Assembly (NCBI GenBank): GCA_024195265.1 | Contig: JAJLRJ010000005.1 | Coordinates: 21,369,536 to 21,433,535, forward strand | DNA from: Dendrophyllia cribrosa | Taxonomy: Eukaryota; Cnidaria; Anthozoa; Scleractinia; Dendrophylliidae | Reading direction: 5' to 3' | Length of the DNA: 64,000 nt | In this document: piece by piece, positions 56,701-64,000 of the stretch | Numbering within the stretch: the first letter of the stretch is position 1 | Layout of the letters: every line of letters begins with the position of its first letter | The notes under the pieces: generated by a model | Databases searched by the model: none | What the model saw: the letters and a program-made list of their open reading frames with translations, nothing else | What the model was told of the DNA's origin: nothing | Program-made: the position numbers and the translations under genes

Positions 56701-59700
56701 ACCGCTTTTAAACCTCTTTATAAGCTGTATAGATATGTATGTTTACTCTTTGCCTGTGAACTACTCAAGGTTAGCTTAGAAACCTGACCTAAACAAAATT
56801 TCTTCAACTACATTTGTTTCTAGTAGCGCGCCTCTCAAAAACCATCAATTTTAGTCGTTCGATCACCATCGAAAAGGCCGAGACGGCCTGAATTCGTTTT
56901 TTGCTTGCAGCTGGACGTAAATAAAGAATTTTTAAAAAAAGTTGTGTATTTCATACATGTGTACCAAAGTCTTTTCACTAGCAAAAAATAAAGGGAAACT
57001 ATGTTTGGTCGAGAAGTCGAGCGGACCGCTTTTAAACCTCTTTATAAGCTGTATAGATATGTATGCCTCCCCCCCCCGCCCCCCCGCCCACAGGGTATGG
57101 TTTTAACAATTTAAAATAGACCATTTTACAGTTGTATGTTTAGTATCCTGGCCATTGAGCGGAAGTGAGACTGCACTTTACTTTGTTTTGTTTTGATGTT
57201 TTTTTTTTCATGTTGTACTTATGCTAAAAAGTGTTTTGTTGGACATGATTCACAAATGAAAAGCAGAAGGTTTGTATGACTTGTATCAAAGCAATGTCAA
57301 CTTCAGCCTCACTTCCATTCAAAGGCAGGTTACTATATTCGGCTAAATTGTAGACAGTTTCTTGGTGTTGCGGATGTTGCAATCACAAAATGACGTCGGG
57401 CAAAAGATGAAACACGAAGTTCCGTTATAAAAGGCTTAGCTCCTCCCCTATTTCACACCTTTTGGGTGTGAAATGCAAATTAAAGCGTCTTTCAGTCACA
57501 AAACGTGATTAACTTGCGCGTCCTTTTAATATAATTTGCTTCAAAAATCTAATTAAACTAAGATTTTACCTTAGCAAAAAAGAAAGAAATAGAAGTTCAT
57601 AAAGACTTTTGATATAACTTTCATAAAGTCTTTCCAAATTGTGTTGGCAGTGGTCTTAGTAATGACGCACGTTTGTTGTCAGTTGTTCAGAATGCTTCAG
57701 TGGTTGATTGATGACTGGAGGTGAGAATGGCCAGGCTAGGCTCCTTTTATACCGGAACTTCGTGTTTAAGACACTAAACAATACCCTCGCCACGACACAA
57801 AATTAAAGCTAACTAACAACAGTTTATGCAACACCAAGAAATACCGTAATTGTAATAACTAAATTGTAAATTGGGCTATTGGTGATAAATTTTGAACCAT
57901 GTGTACTTTTTTTGCTAAAAAAGGAAACACTTTTTGTGTTAGTTCCAAAAACGGGTAAGGAAAACGAAATATTTTACTCTGAAAACGAGTAAAGATTTCA
58001 AAAAGCAGATCACATTCTATTAGCAGTTAAAAGAGTCTATAGATATAGTTTAGAGTAATTCCCTTACTGATTACCACACAATTGTTTTTAGTAATAGTTT
58101 TTAGAATATGATAGCACATCAAAACAATTAATTCTTTACAATGTATTGATATTAATAAAAAGATCAATGAGATGATTGACACTCTTGCGAATTAACCATG
58201 TCAGTTTATGAAGCCAAATACCTGATGATGCGTTTGGCTGAAAGTACTGGTAAGGAGGAGTGGTTGGGGCAGGCTGGTAACCTGAAAATAATCCAATTTT
58301 TGTGTTAGCATCGAACGCGAAATTTCTAAAACCAATATTCCAGATTGTTAATCTCAACTAACCTGCTTGCCAGACGGAGTCTCTAAATACAGGGATTCCA
58401 CCGAGCATCCCCCCTTGAACAAGCTGCTGCAGAGGTACTAGGGTTGGAGTGAATCCGGGTGGGAAGTGGATTGTGAACGAAGCCAGAACTTCTTGATCCG
58501 GTGTCTCGCTAAAGAGGGGTGTAAATGTCTTTAAAGACTGACTGAAAAAAACACTATCAACACAAGTGGGCAAAAAATTTTCCAGTTCTTACCTCAGGCC
58601 TGTAACTTCAGATGTGACGCTGTAGTTGTAAGGAGTGTAGGCTCCTGTGATCTGCACAATGTAATAATGCGATTAGCATAAGCCAAACAATTGATTGACT
58701 TATCGATCGATAAGGTCTCTGTAGTATGAAATATGTCTTAAGACTGTCAGGTTCAATTTTGTTAGTCAGTCAACCAGCTACCTAGCAAGTTATTGCCTTA
58801 GCTATCCAGCTGACCAAACAGATGGTCGGTCCTTGTACATGTTTATGTCATACTAGCTAATTTCAAGCCTCGTAAGCCAAGCCTCGTAAATTGTAAACTT
58901 ATGAAGTTTCACAACAAGGAATTCCCAAAGCAGTAAATTCAAACAGAATTCTTATGTGAATTTTGTTCACAGACAGAGGGTGGCGTTATATGTATAAGGG
59001 ACATTTTGCCGGTCAGTACTTTGGTCAGTAAAACGTCAACGACACAATATCAACATGAAAGAGACTTACAGCTTGTGCAATAACGTCTGCCAATATCCTG
59101 AACGTTGTACTCGTTGTGTTTCCCATATAGTCGTACCATGTCTCGTTTAACTTCACTGTTCCATTCAATGCTAAGTATTGAAGAAAGCTTCCAGTTAGGA
59201 AAAATGTTTTTTTTTTTTCATTAATTATATTGCCAGGTCAACGGATTGTATAAACTAAAAGTCGTTCATGTAGCTTGTCGAAAAAATAACCAATAATAAT
59301 AATTAAGGATAATCTCCTGATGACATCTGACTTCAAAAGGTAAAACAATCCGTATGAGTTGCATAAATATCATTTTTTCTAGATGTTCGTGGACTACACT
59401 TTTTGGATTATCGTTTGACGTCGAAAAATTTAAGCACAGCAAGCATTTGGTTTGAACGTTTTATGCAATGAAGGTGGTTTCATTCCTTTTATGATGAAAT
59501 TTATTGTATAACAGCTTGCGTCTAGAGCAGTCTATTATGTAGAATAATAATTGAAAAGTATTCTTACATTCTCCCGGCTGTACGTAAGGAACGGTAGGCT
59601 GGGGTGTGGCGGGTACTACTGCAGGTAACTCCGGAGCAGGAGGATTAGCCGCCACTGTTGCGTTCGCGGGTGACGCGGCAGGGGTCATAGGCGGTACTGC

Positions 59701-60295
59701 TGGAGCCGGAGTAGGAGCGGGGAAAGGAGCCGGAGGAGGGGCTGTAGCATTCTGGTCGTAAGCTGGAGGCATCGGACCATCTACGAAAGAAAGAAGGATC
59801 GAACATGACAATTAGCTTTACTTAATGATTCTCACTACATATGCAAGTTTGGATAGGCGAACCTCTGCTAACGGCCACCTCTCTACAACGGCCATGTTTT
59901 CTTATCCGTAATTATTATTTATTCACTCAAATTTTCTAATTTAAAAGCTCTTCATAACGGCGGCCACCTCTGTACAACGGCCGAAAAACTCTGTCCGAGG
60001 GGTGCCGTTATGGTGAGGTTCAACTGTACGTCCTGTCAGACACGGAAGAGAACAGATTGGAGTACTGAAGATTTGAGTGAATCGAATCTTCTGTTTTCCC
60101 CTTGCAATTATCTCTGTACAGATGTAATTTAATTTGTAACCAAATCTGATTATCATCATTTGACGAAAATTAGCCTATAACCGGAGCAATGAGCTCCTGC
60201 AGGCCCCGGTTGTTCAAAAGGTGGATAGCGCTATCCACCGGATAAATCACCATCCAGTGGATAACGCAATTGGTTTTGCACACGTTTATCCGCTG

Positions 60296-60328
<33 letters not shown>

Positions 60329-63300
60329 CCTTTTGAACAACCGGGCCCTGATTTGTATCGGCAATTTTACAAGACTGAAGCAACGGTACAAAAAAAAAAC
60401 GATCCTAATGTTATTGTCGAAAGGTCTTTCGACCTTGATGTTCTGTCTGGCATCTACTAAACGCCCATAAGTTATAACTAAAACATAACATGAGCTTACT
60501 TAGATAGTCGTTGAAGATGGGGAGGTCCCCTAAATGGCCACCGCTGACCAATTTCTTGAGCTGTTCTTCGGGGTCTGTTCCACCGGCCTTAAACCGTAGT
60601 ACCACGCGCGCATGCGGGTTACCGTCAGGATCCTCGCTGTAATATGGTAAGAGGTAAAGGGTTTAAGGAATTTGGTGACGCTATTTTAGGCCATGGTAGA
60701 AAATATTAGTTTTAAGCAAGAGAAAATGATTTACTTAGATCATTTTGTTTTGTTTCAAGACATAGAAAACACAATATAAATATTAAGAAAACAGAGGAAG
60801 GGTATGCTCAGGGAAAATAAAATCCCTCAAGGCTAAAATAAAAAAAAAATTCAGCGTATCTTGGCGATACACTTGAACACGAAAGATGGTTGGTTGAATA
60901 TTTATTTATGGTTTTTGACAAGAAGCTGAAGTTGGAGTAAAAATGAATTAAACATTTTTATCTCTCGTTACATTAATGAAAGATTTTAAAATTCACTAGA
61001 AATGAGATTCCGGCATTGAAAATTTATTGTTAATAAATAAATAGGAAGAAAGGACTGCTATAAGGGGTTGTCGGAGGCCGCTATTATATCTGCATTTTAT
61101 CTTTATTTGGTCAAGAAAGTTTAACTTGCAAACATGTAAATAGAGGGACATTGAAATGGTCATCCGTAATTTCCGAAACTCTCATTGTATTTTTAATGAT
61201 AATATGTGTGTTTTAAAATCAAGCTGAGCCCAGTAAACAGCTGATGCAAGTTGGCAATGTTGTTAAAAATCGTACAAATAAGAAGTAGGATAAAGAAAAC
61301 AATTTATGAAAGGCAGTGAATGCTAAAGCCAACTGTCTTGAAAGCACTGCGCAATAAAAATTAACATACATGTGTAATCTTTCTACTGATAAACTAATAA
61401 TAAACGTACTTGTAGCCGATGACTTTAACATCGATAAATGAGGGATCTCCTGCAAATAGTTTTCTTAACTAAAAGAGAAAACAAATAATGAATGTATAAT
61501 GTTTTATCTCTATGCTCGGAAACAGTTTCGCACCGAACCGTTTGGTCTGTTGTGACGATGACAATAGCGACCTTCAGATTGGACTACGAGTACGAGATTT
61601 AGTACGAGTACGAGTTTTCAAACCAAATTCGTGTGCCTCATATACTTAATTATCACACCAATCTTATCCCTAACGTTTATTTACGTGTTAGTCAGCAACA
61701 GGAAGGAGTTACAGTTCGGTGGATACAATTATCTCGAAATTCCAAAGTCGTACTCGTACTCGATTTCGTACTCGTAGTGAAATCTGAAGGTCGCTAATAA
61801 TAGTTTTAAGACAATGATAAGTTTAGAGAGATACTATGAAAAGCATGGATAAATAAGAGTATAACAATGCTAATAAAATGTTACTGATCTCTCTTCTTCA
61901 ACACTTTCGAAGCTTATAACACTGAGAAGGGACGAAACGTGGACAGAAACGAAGATTTAAGGAAGCTCGCCACAGTTTTTGCCGTGGGTGTATGTTTGAA
62001 ATCAAAATTTCGCATGGAAGACATGCTTCGATTGCTCTCATACTTCATCAAGTTTATGAAATGCGATGGAAGTTTTATGTTTCATTGGTTTCCAAGCGAA
62101 AGCGGTTACTGTACGGCTGGCTGTTTAAAAAAAATATGTAAGGGTATTTTAGAAATATTTTATGCAAATTATTTGCTTTAATACTGTTTTGCCCATCATG
62201 CCCTAAAAAATGATTTTTGATTTATTCGAAAGCCGTCTTTAAACTTCGTATGCAGCTAGTGATATGTGAGTACTACAAAATTTGAAATTTCATTATGAAG
62301 TGTCTGACTAGATTTTGAAAGAGACGACAATGTTTAAAACGAAGCGCAATAAGCTGGTGTTGCTATGGTAATCACCGTCGCTTGGAAACCAGTGAAACAT
62401 TGTACTTTGATTACATTCATAAACATGGTAAGTCTGAAAGTAATCGAAGCATGTCTTCCCTGCGAAATTCTAATTTCAAAACATACATCCCACGGCAAGA
62501 AAAAAAACTGTGGCAAGTCCTTAAAATTACATATCTTAAGCTCCCAATAGATCTAAGACAGTTATCACGCACATAAGGCCTGCGCTCAATATTGCTGGTG
62601 TAAGGGCATTGCTTCAACGCCCCGCCTGAATGGGATGCGAGTCCCATCAGAGCGTGGACAAAAACCGACAAACCATACTCATGCATGTTATAAAAAATCA
62701 TTGTGAAAATCAATGATTTTGTGCTGCTTTATGATAACTGAACCCCAGTTCCCGACCGAGGAACTTCCGGTTATCCGGGATACCGGATTGACTCATATTT
62801 AAGTCCTCTTTAGCTGAAAGCGCACACTAGAGGAGTTATTACGTTTATTTGATGTCGTTTGTTAAGTTGTTGTTATGTTGAGTCTTCAGTACCCAGCAAA
62901 AAGAGCTTAGCCAATGCAATGCACTATTTGTTAGTACTTGCAAAAGAAAGAATCAAAGAGCATAAATAAAGATACTCACAGAATTTTCAATGTCTGAACT
63001 CAAACTCTTGGTTTTCGAGTCGTTCATATCGCTAAGGAAGGGATGCCAGGGCTGCTGTATTTTTACATCATACGGATAATCTTTTACTAAAACAAAGGCA
63101 TGAAAGAGCTTGATTAGGATTGGTCGGTAAACGGTGTAGCAGAGACCGAATGTTTCCAAAACACGCAAAATGGTAACAAACGTCCCAAATCCCCCCGCCT
63201 TGGGGAGTACTTCTCAGAATTGTTTGGGGGGAGGGGGAGGAGTGCAGCCCGCTTTTTGAAATCTTTTTTAATTTCAAATTTTCAGACCTGGGTATATAAT

Positions 63301-63945
63301 TTTAACTACCCATTTCAGACCTAACCCTTAAAGTTTTCTCTCCTTTTTTCAAGTCAAAATGACCAAATAAATCTATACTTCATAGAAGGCAAAGTGTACC
63401 CATTATCAGACAAAATTGTCCCATTCTATACCCATCTTTTGACAAAAACGGCTCAAACGCAATTGGCCACTCCGAAAAATACCATAATACTCTTTTATGC
63501 GCAGGCTCGGCCTCACCGGGGTGTAATTATTCAAGTCTCCTTTGTTAAAATGGCACAATGGAATTCAGAGCTACATGTAGGAACGCTAGGACGTAGCATT
63601 GTGTGTTCGCATACAAATGTGCACCGTTTGCAAATTGCCACGAAGTTGAAACATAGCATGTGCAGATCGTGGCGAAATCAAAAGAAATTGGAAAAATGAG
63701 GCTTACATCAAGCACCACCCAAACCTGCATTTTAAAGAGTATTATGGTATTTTTAATAGTTTCTGGAGTGGGCAATACTCTTTTGGGTCAAAGCTTATAT
63801 AGGGGAAATTCTTCCTCGGGCAAAACTTTGAGACAAAAAGATGGCAGATTCGTGTACTTACTAAGGGCCCTAATGTTTGCTGGAAAAATGGGATTCGTTA
63901 TTCCGTTGTTGTTCTGTTGGTCTGATGCAATCGGTTGTTTGTTGC
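50778..63945 (-). CDS. SEA-domain, mucin-like secreted or surface protein (at least 15 exons)
   Basis: Fifteen minus-strand exons, each with AG/GT borders, join in phase without a break from 63945 to a stop at 50778-50780, giving about 573 visible residues. The 5' end is outside the window. The order is a short Asn/Gln-rich part; SEA-like domain 1 (about 29-129, with [19 protein letters not shown]); a Pro/Ala/Thr linker; SEA-like domain 2 (about 201-313, starting [16 protein letters not shown]); more Pro/Thr/Ser linkers with about ten N-glycosylation sequons; a short segment [17 protein letters not shown] with [10 protein letters not shown] that resembles the start of a GON or fibrinogen-like domain; and a basic tail. 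SEA domains occur in extracellular mucin-like proteins. The GSVVV-type autocleavage site is not evident. No transmembrane segment was seen. Introns are full of MITEs. Confidence 0.85.
51319..51496 (-). CDS. SEA gene exon: basic C-terminal part
   Basis: 178 bp. Acceptor TCTGATCAG, donor ACAAAAG/gtaagg. Encodes [18 protein letters not shown] and a Lys-rich segment ([16 protein letters not shown]). No domain recognised. Confidence 0.65.
51684..51803. mobile_element. PIF/Harbinger-type palindromic MITE, 120 bp
   Basis: Near-perfect arms of about 54 bp starting GGCCCGGTTCAAACGTCG lie between TTA at 51681-51683 and 51804-51806. It lies in an intron of the SEA gene. The near-absence of arm mismatches suggests a young copy. 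Confidence 0.95.
52283..52423 (-). CDS. SEA gene exon: Cys-containing GON/fibrinogen-like start
   Basis: 141 bp. Acceptor TGCATTTTAG before GAATTCCC. The donor CCTCG/gtggac is weak but gives the right phase for the next exon. Encodes [20 protein letters not shown] and [19 protein letters not shown], with the SC-EI-DGEY-I-C-M spacing of GON domains. A longer form using AAG/gttatc at 52231 is possible, but its phase would not match the next exon. Confidence 0.7.
52437..53826. other. Intronic stretch with G26 and A26 tracts
   Basis: A run of 26 G at 52908-52933, a C-rich stretch at 53090-53130 and an A run at 53692-53715. Between 52936 and 53090, diverged units of TGCACAACAA plus A-rich sequence recur. 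The Lys-, Gly- and Pro-rich frames are artefacts of these tracts. No exon was recognised. Confidence 0.6.
53827..53935. mobile_element. Small pogo-like MITE
   Basis: TACGGTCAACTCTGTCAAAG at the left and CTTAGAGAGAATTGACTGTA at the right are inverted relatives, ending a few bases before exon 53943. Confidence 0.6.
53943..54035 (-). CDS. SEA gene exon: Thr/Pro linker
   Basis: 93 bp. Acceptor CCTTTTACAG, donor CCAGAAG/gtaaca. Encodes [19 protein letters not shown]. Confidence 0.8.
54226..54267 (-). CDS. SEA gene microexon
   Basis: 42 bp. Acceptor TTTCCTGACAG, donor CAGCTCG/gtaagt. Encodes [13 protein letters not shown]. Both borders are strong and the phase fits both neighbours. Confidence 0.8.
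54430..54560. repeat. GTGGYA-type minisatellite
   Basis: Hexamer-like units GTGGCA/GTGGTA/GTGACA recur for about 130 bp in an intron. The Ser/Gly frame is an artefact. Confidence 0.8.
54703..54957 (-). CDS. SEA gene exon: Thr/Pro linker with short repeats
   Basis: 255 bp. Acceptor TTCTCATCAG, donor GCTGCCG/gttagt. Encodes a Thr/Pro/Ala-rich segment with three NATxP-type repeats (YNATVPQI twice, then YNATAPPP). The repeated 24-base coding unit is a likely length-variable site. Confidence 0.85.
55200..56716. mobile_element. Transposon with about 430-bp inverted arms and a small ORF
   Basis: The left arm (about 55200-55631) and right arm (about 56299-56716) are inverted copies, sharing for example AAGGCCGAGACGGCCTGAATTC, GTAGTTCACAGGCAAAG and CGTTGCGGCCTAAACTTG (on one strand or the other). 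The centre holds a 103-codon plus-strand frame (55941-56252) and a 61-codon one (55535-55720) of unknown family. It lies in an intron of the SEA gene. Confidence 0.85.
55941..56252 (+). CDS. Unknown ORF inside the long-TIR element
   Basis: 103 codons starting [19 protein letters not shown] and containing [17 protein letters not shown]. Normal amino-acid variety suggests it was once coding. It has no DDE or zinc-finger motif that I can see. A possible upstream exon ends at CTCTCACTG/gtgagt (55699). It could be a transposase fragment or a captured host sequence. Confidence 0.3.
   Translation: MLKGPIVCFVECRRHEDYSTYCDFYICSRSESDAEVLKKLSTFILEDYNRIQVSKETFWKSQRVMQMTFGTTDNYVNTLSMADYNLFSLAIAGDTHTFKLIIR
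56418..57065 (+). repeat. Tandem duplication of about 324 bp
   Basis: 56418-56741 and 56742-57065 are virtually identical and head to tail, each running from TTTACTCTTTGCCTGTGAAC to GATATGTATG. The unit is most of the right arm of the long-TIR element. The near-identity implies a very recent event (or an assembly error). A C-rich tract follows at 57067. Confidence 0.93.
57410..57767. mobile_element. MITE, 358 bp, deletion derivative of the 16458 element
   Basis: Ends AAACACGAAGTTCCGTTATA and its complement. In reverse orientation its halves match 16458-16645 and 19262-19366. Confidence 0.9.
58222..58281 (-). CDS. SEA gene exon: Pro/Tyr linker
   Basis: 60 bp. Acceptor ATTATTTTCAG, donor CATCAG/gtattt. 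Encodes [19 protein letters not shown]. Confidence 0.82.
58363..58541 (-). CDS. SEA gene exon: SEA domain 2 end
   Basis: 179 bp. Acceptor GTTTTTTTCAG, donor AAGCAG/gttagt. Encodes [14 protein letters not shown] and [15 protein letters not shown], parallel to [14 protein letters not shown] of domain 1. Confidence 0.88.
58593..58651 (-). CDS. SEA gene exon: SEA domain 2 middle
   Basis: 59 bp. Acceptor ATTGTGCAG, donor CTGAG/gtaaga. Encodes [19 protein letters not shown]. Confidence 0.87.
59070..59170 (-). CDS. SEA gene exon: SEA domain 2 start
   Basis: 101 bp. Acceptor CAATACTTAG, donor CAAGCT/gtaagt. Encodes [16 protein letters not shown] and [11 protein letters not shown], a clear SEA beginning. 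Confidence 0.88.
59568..59780 (-). CDS. SEA gene exon: Pro/Ala-rich linker
   Basis: 213 bp. Acceptor CTTTCGTAG, donor GAGAAT/gtaaga. Encodes a Pro/Ala/Thr/Val-rich linker ([18 protein letters not shown]) with two NAT sequons, probably O-glycosylated and extended. Confidence 0.88.
59849..60030. mobile_element. Pogo-like MITE
   Basis: Units CTAACGGCCACCTCT and CAACGGCC at the left and GTGCCGTTATGGTGAGGTTC at the right recall pogo/Tigger ends (GAACCTCAC-CATAACGG). Internal repeats of the GGCCACCTCT block occur. Confidence 0.6.
60200..60350. mobile_element. Palindromic MITE with GGTGGATAGCGCTATCCACC blocks
   Basis: 151 bp with arms CCCGGTTGTTCAAAAGGTGG and complement. Each arm holds the self-complementary GGTGGATAGCGCTATCCACC, giving a hairpin within a hairpin. 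Confidence 0.93.
60500..60636 (-). CDS. SEA gene exon: SEA domain 1 end
   Basis: 137 bp. Acceptor CATATTACAG, donor ATCTAA/gtaagc. Encodes [16 protein letters not shown] and [14 protein letters not shown]. Equivalent to exon 58363-58541. Confidence 0.88.
60637..61409. other. Intron of the SEA gene, no element recognised
   Basis: AT-rich, with no exon or repeat that I can support. Confidence 0.5.
61410..61468 (-). CDS. SEA gene exon: SEA domain 1 middle
   Basis: 59 bp. Acceptor TTCTCTTTTAG, donor CTACAA/gtacgt. Encodes [19 protein letters not shown]. It has the same length and phase as exon 58593-58651 in domain 2, which supports an exon-wise domain duplication. Confidence 0.85.
61565..61796. 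mobile_element. TIR MITE with TACGAGTACGAG repeats
   Basis: Ends TAGCGACCTTCAGATT and its complement. Beside both ends ACGAGTACGAG is repeated in opposite orientation. Intronic. Confidence 0.9.
61957..62526. mobile_element. Element with about 155-bp inverted arms
   Basis: The left arm (61957-62115) and right arm (62368-62526) share, inverted, GGAAGACATGCTTCGATT, TTGCCGTGGG and TGGTTTCCAAGCGA. The frame at 61939-62181 runs through the left arm and is probably not a gene. Confidence 0.88.
62527..63464. other. SEA-gene introns around exon 62980
   Basis: Apart from the exon at 62980-63086 nothing is recognised. G-rich runs occur at 63190-63245. Confidence 0.5.
62980..63086 (-). CDS. SEA gene exon: SEA domain 1 start
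   Basis: 107 bp. Acceptor TTGTTTTAG, donor AATTCT/gtgagt. Encodes [18 protein letters not shown], the first strand and helix of the SEA fold. Ends in phase 0. Confidence 0.85.
63465..63773 (+). mobile_element. GGCCACTTCGAAAAATACC MITE, intact-length copy
   Basis: About 309 bp, colinear with 43285-43752 minus the SINE. The right end is degraded (TTTCTGGAGTGGGC). Intronic in the SEA gene. Confidence 0.88.
63862..63945 (-). CDS. SEA gene, first visible exon
   Basis: 84 bp. Acceptor TATTTTCTAG before GCAACAAAC, donor CCCTTA/gtaagt. Encodes an Asn/Gln-rich stretch ([13 protein letters not shown]). It starts in phase 1 from an exon outside the window. Confidence 0.75.
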
Positions 63946-64000
63946 CTAGAAAATATATATATATATACACTATTAGGATAGATGTGCTTAAATCTTTAGA

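Noticed and set aside
61939..62181. 80-codon frame [13 protein letters not shown]...
   Set aside because: Runs through the arm of an inverted-repeat element; the inverted counterpart at 62368 does not preserve it.
1..64000. Bacterial-style operons, Shine-Dalgarno sites or rRNA/tRNA genes
   Set aside because: Introns, MITEs and retroelements show a eukaryotic nuclear sequence; no rRNA or intact tRNA gene was seen.

Overview
This is a transposon-rich, AT-rich piece of an animal nuclear genome. Genes have GT-AG introns, an intronless class A GPCR is present, and the mobile elements (DIRS, Penelope-like, LINEs, many palindromic MITEs, a tRNA-derived SINE) suit a cnidarian. An anthozoan, probably a stony coral, is my best guess; this rests on general resemblance, not a search.

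Layout. 1-2100: 3' part of a DIRS-type tyrosine-recombinase retrotransposon with a strong inverted repeat. 4036-5481: two identical 263-bp MITEs bracketing 920 bp, with TA at the outer borders only. 6660-9580: two nested Penelope-like elements (PLEs). PLE-1 lies inside PLE-2 with a 13-bp target duplication, and both carry hammerhead-ribozyme-like ends. 9631-14720: an unknown ORF, duplicated fragments, a long (CATA)n run and candidate minus-strand exons, one with a Walker A motif. 15056-16457: broken LINE. 16458-19366: long non-coding element whose two ends match a compact MITE at 57410. 20021-20119: five hairpins, four on an exact 21-bp period. 21372-27420 and 27716-34217: a recent segmental duplication carrying a GPCR gene, intact in copy A, a pseudogene plus a 3' fragment in copy B. 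Each copy has insertions absent from the other, giving empty sites. 34.2-50.7 kb: mostly non-coding, with an older duplication, a RecQ-like helicase relic, many foldback MITEs and a SINE nested in a MITE. 50778-63945: a minus-strand gene of at least 15 exons, all phase-compatible, encoding two SEA domains separated and followed by Pro/Thr/Ala-rich N-glycosylatable linkers and a short Cys-containing module. Its 5' end lies beyond the window.

The intact host genes I can defend are the GPCR (22104-23093) and the SEA/mucin-like gene. Nearly everything else recognisable is mobile DNA or its remains. The long introns of the SEA gene are filled with MITEs, including a long-inverted-repeat element whose right arm is tandemly duplicated.
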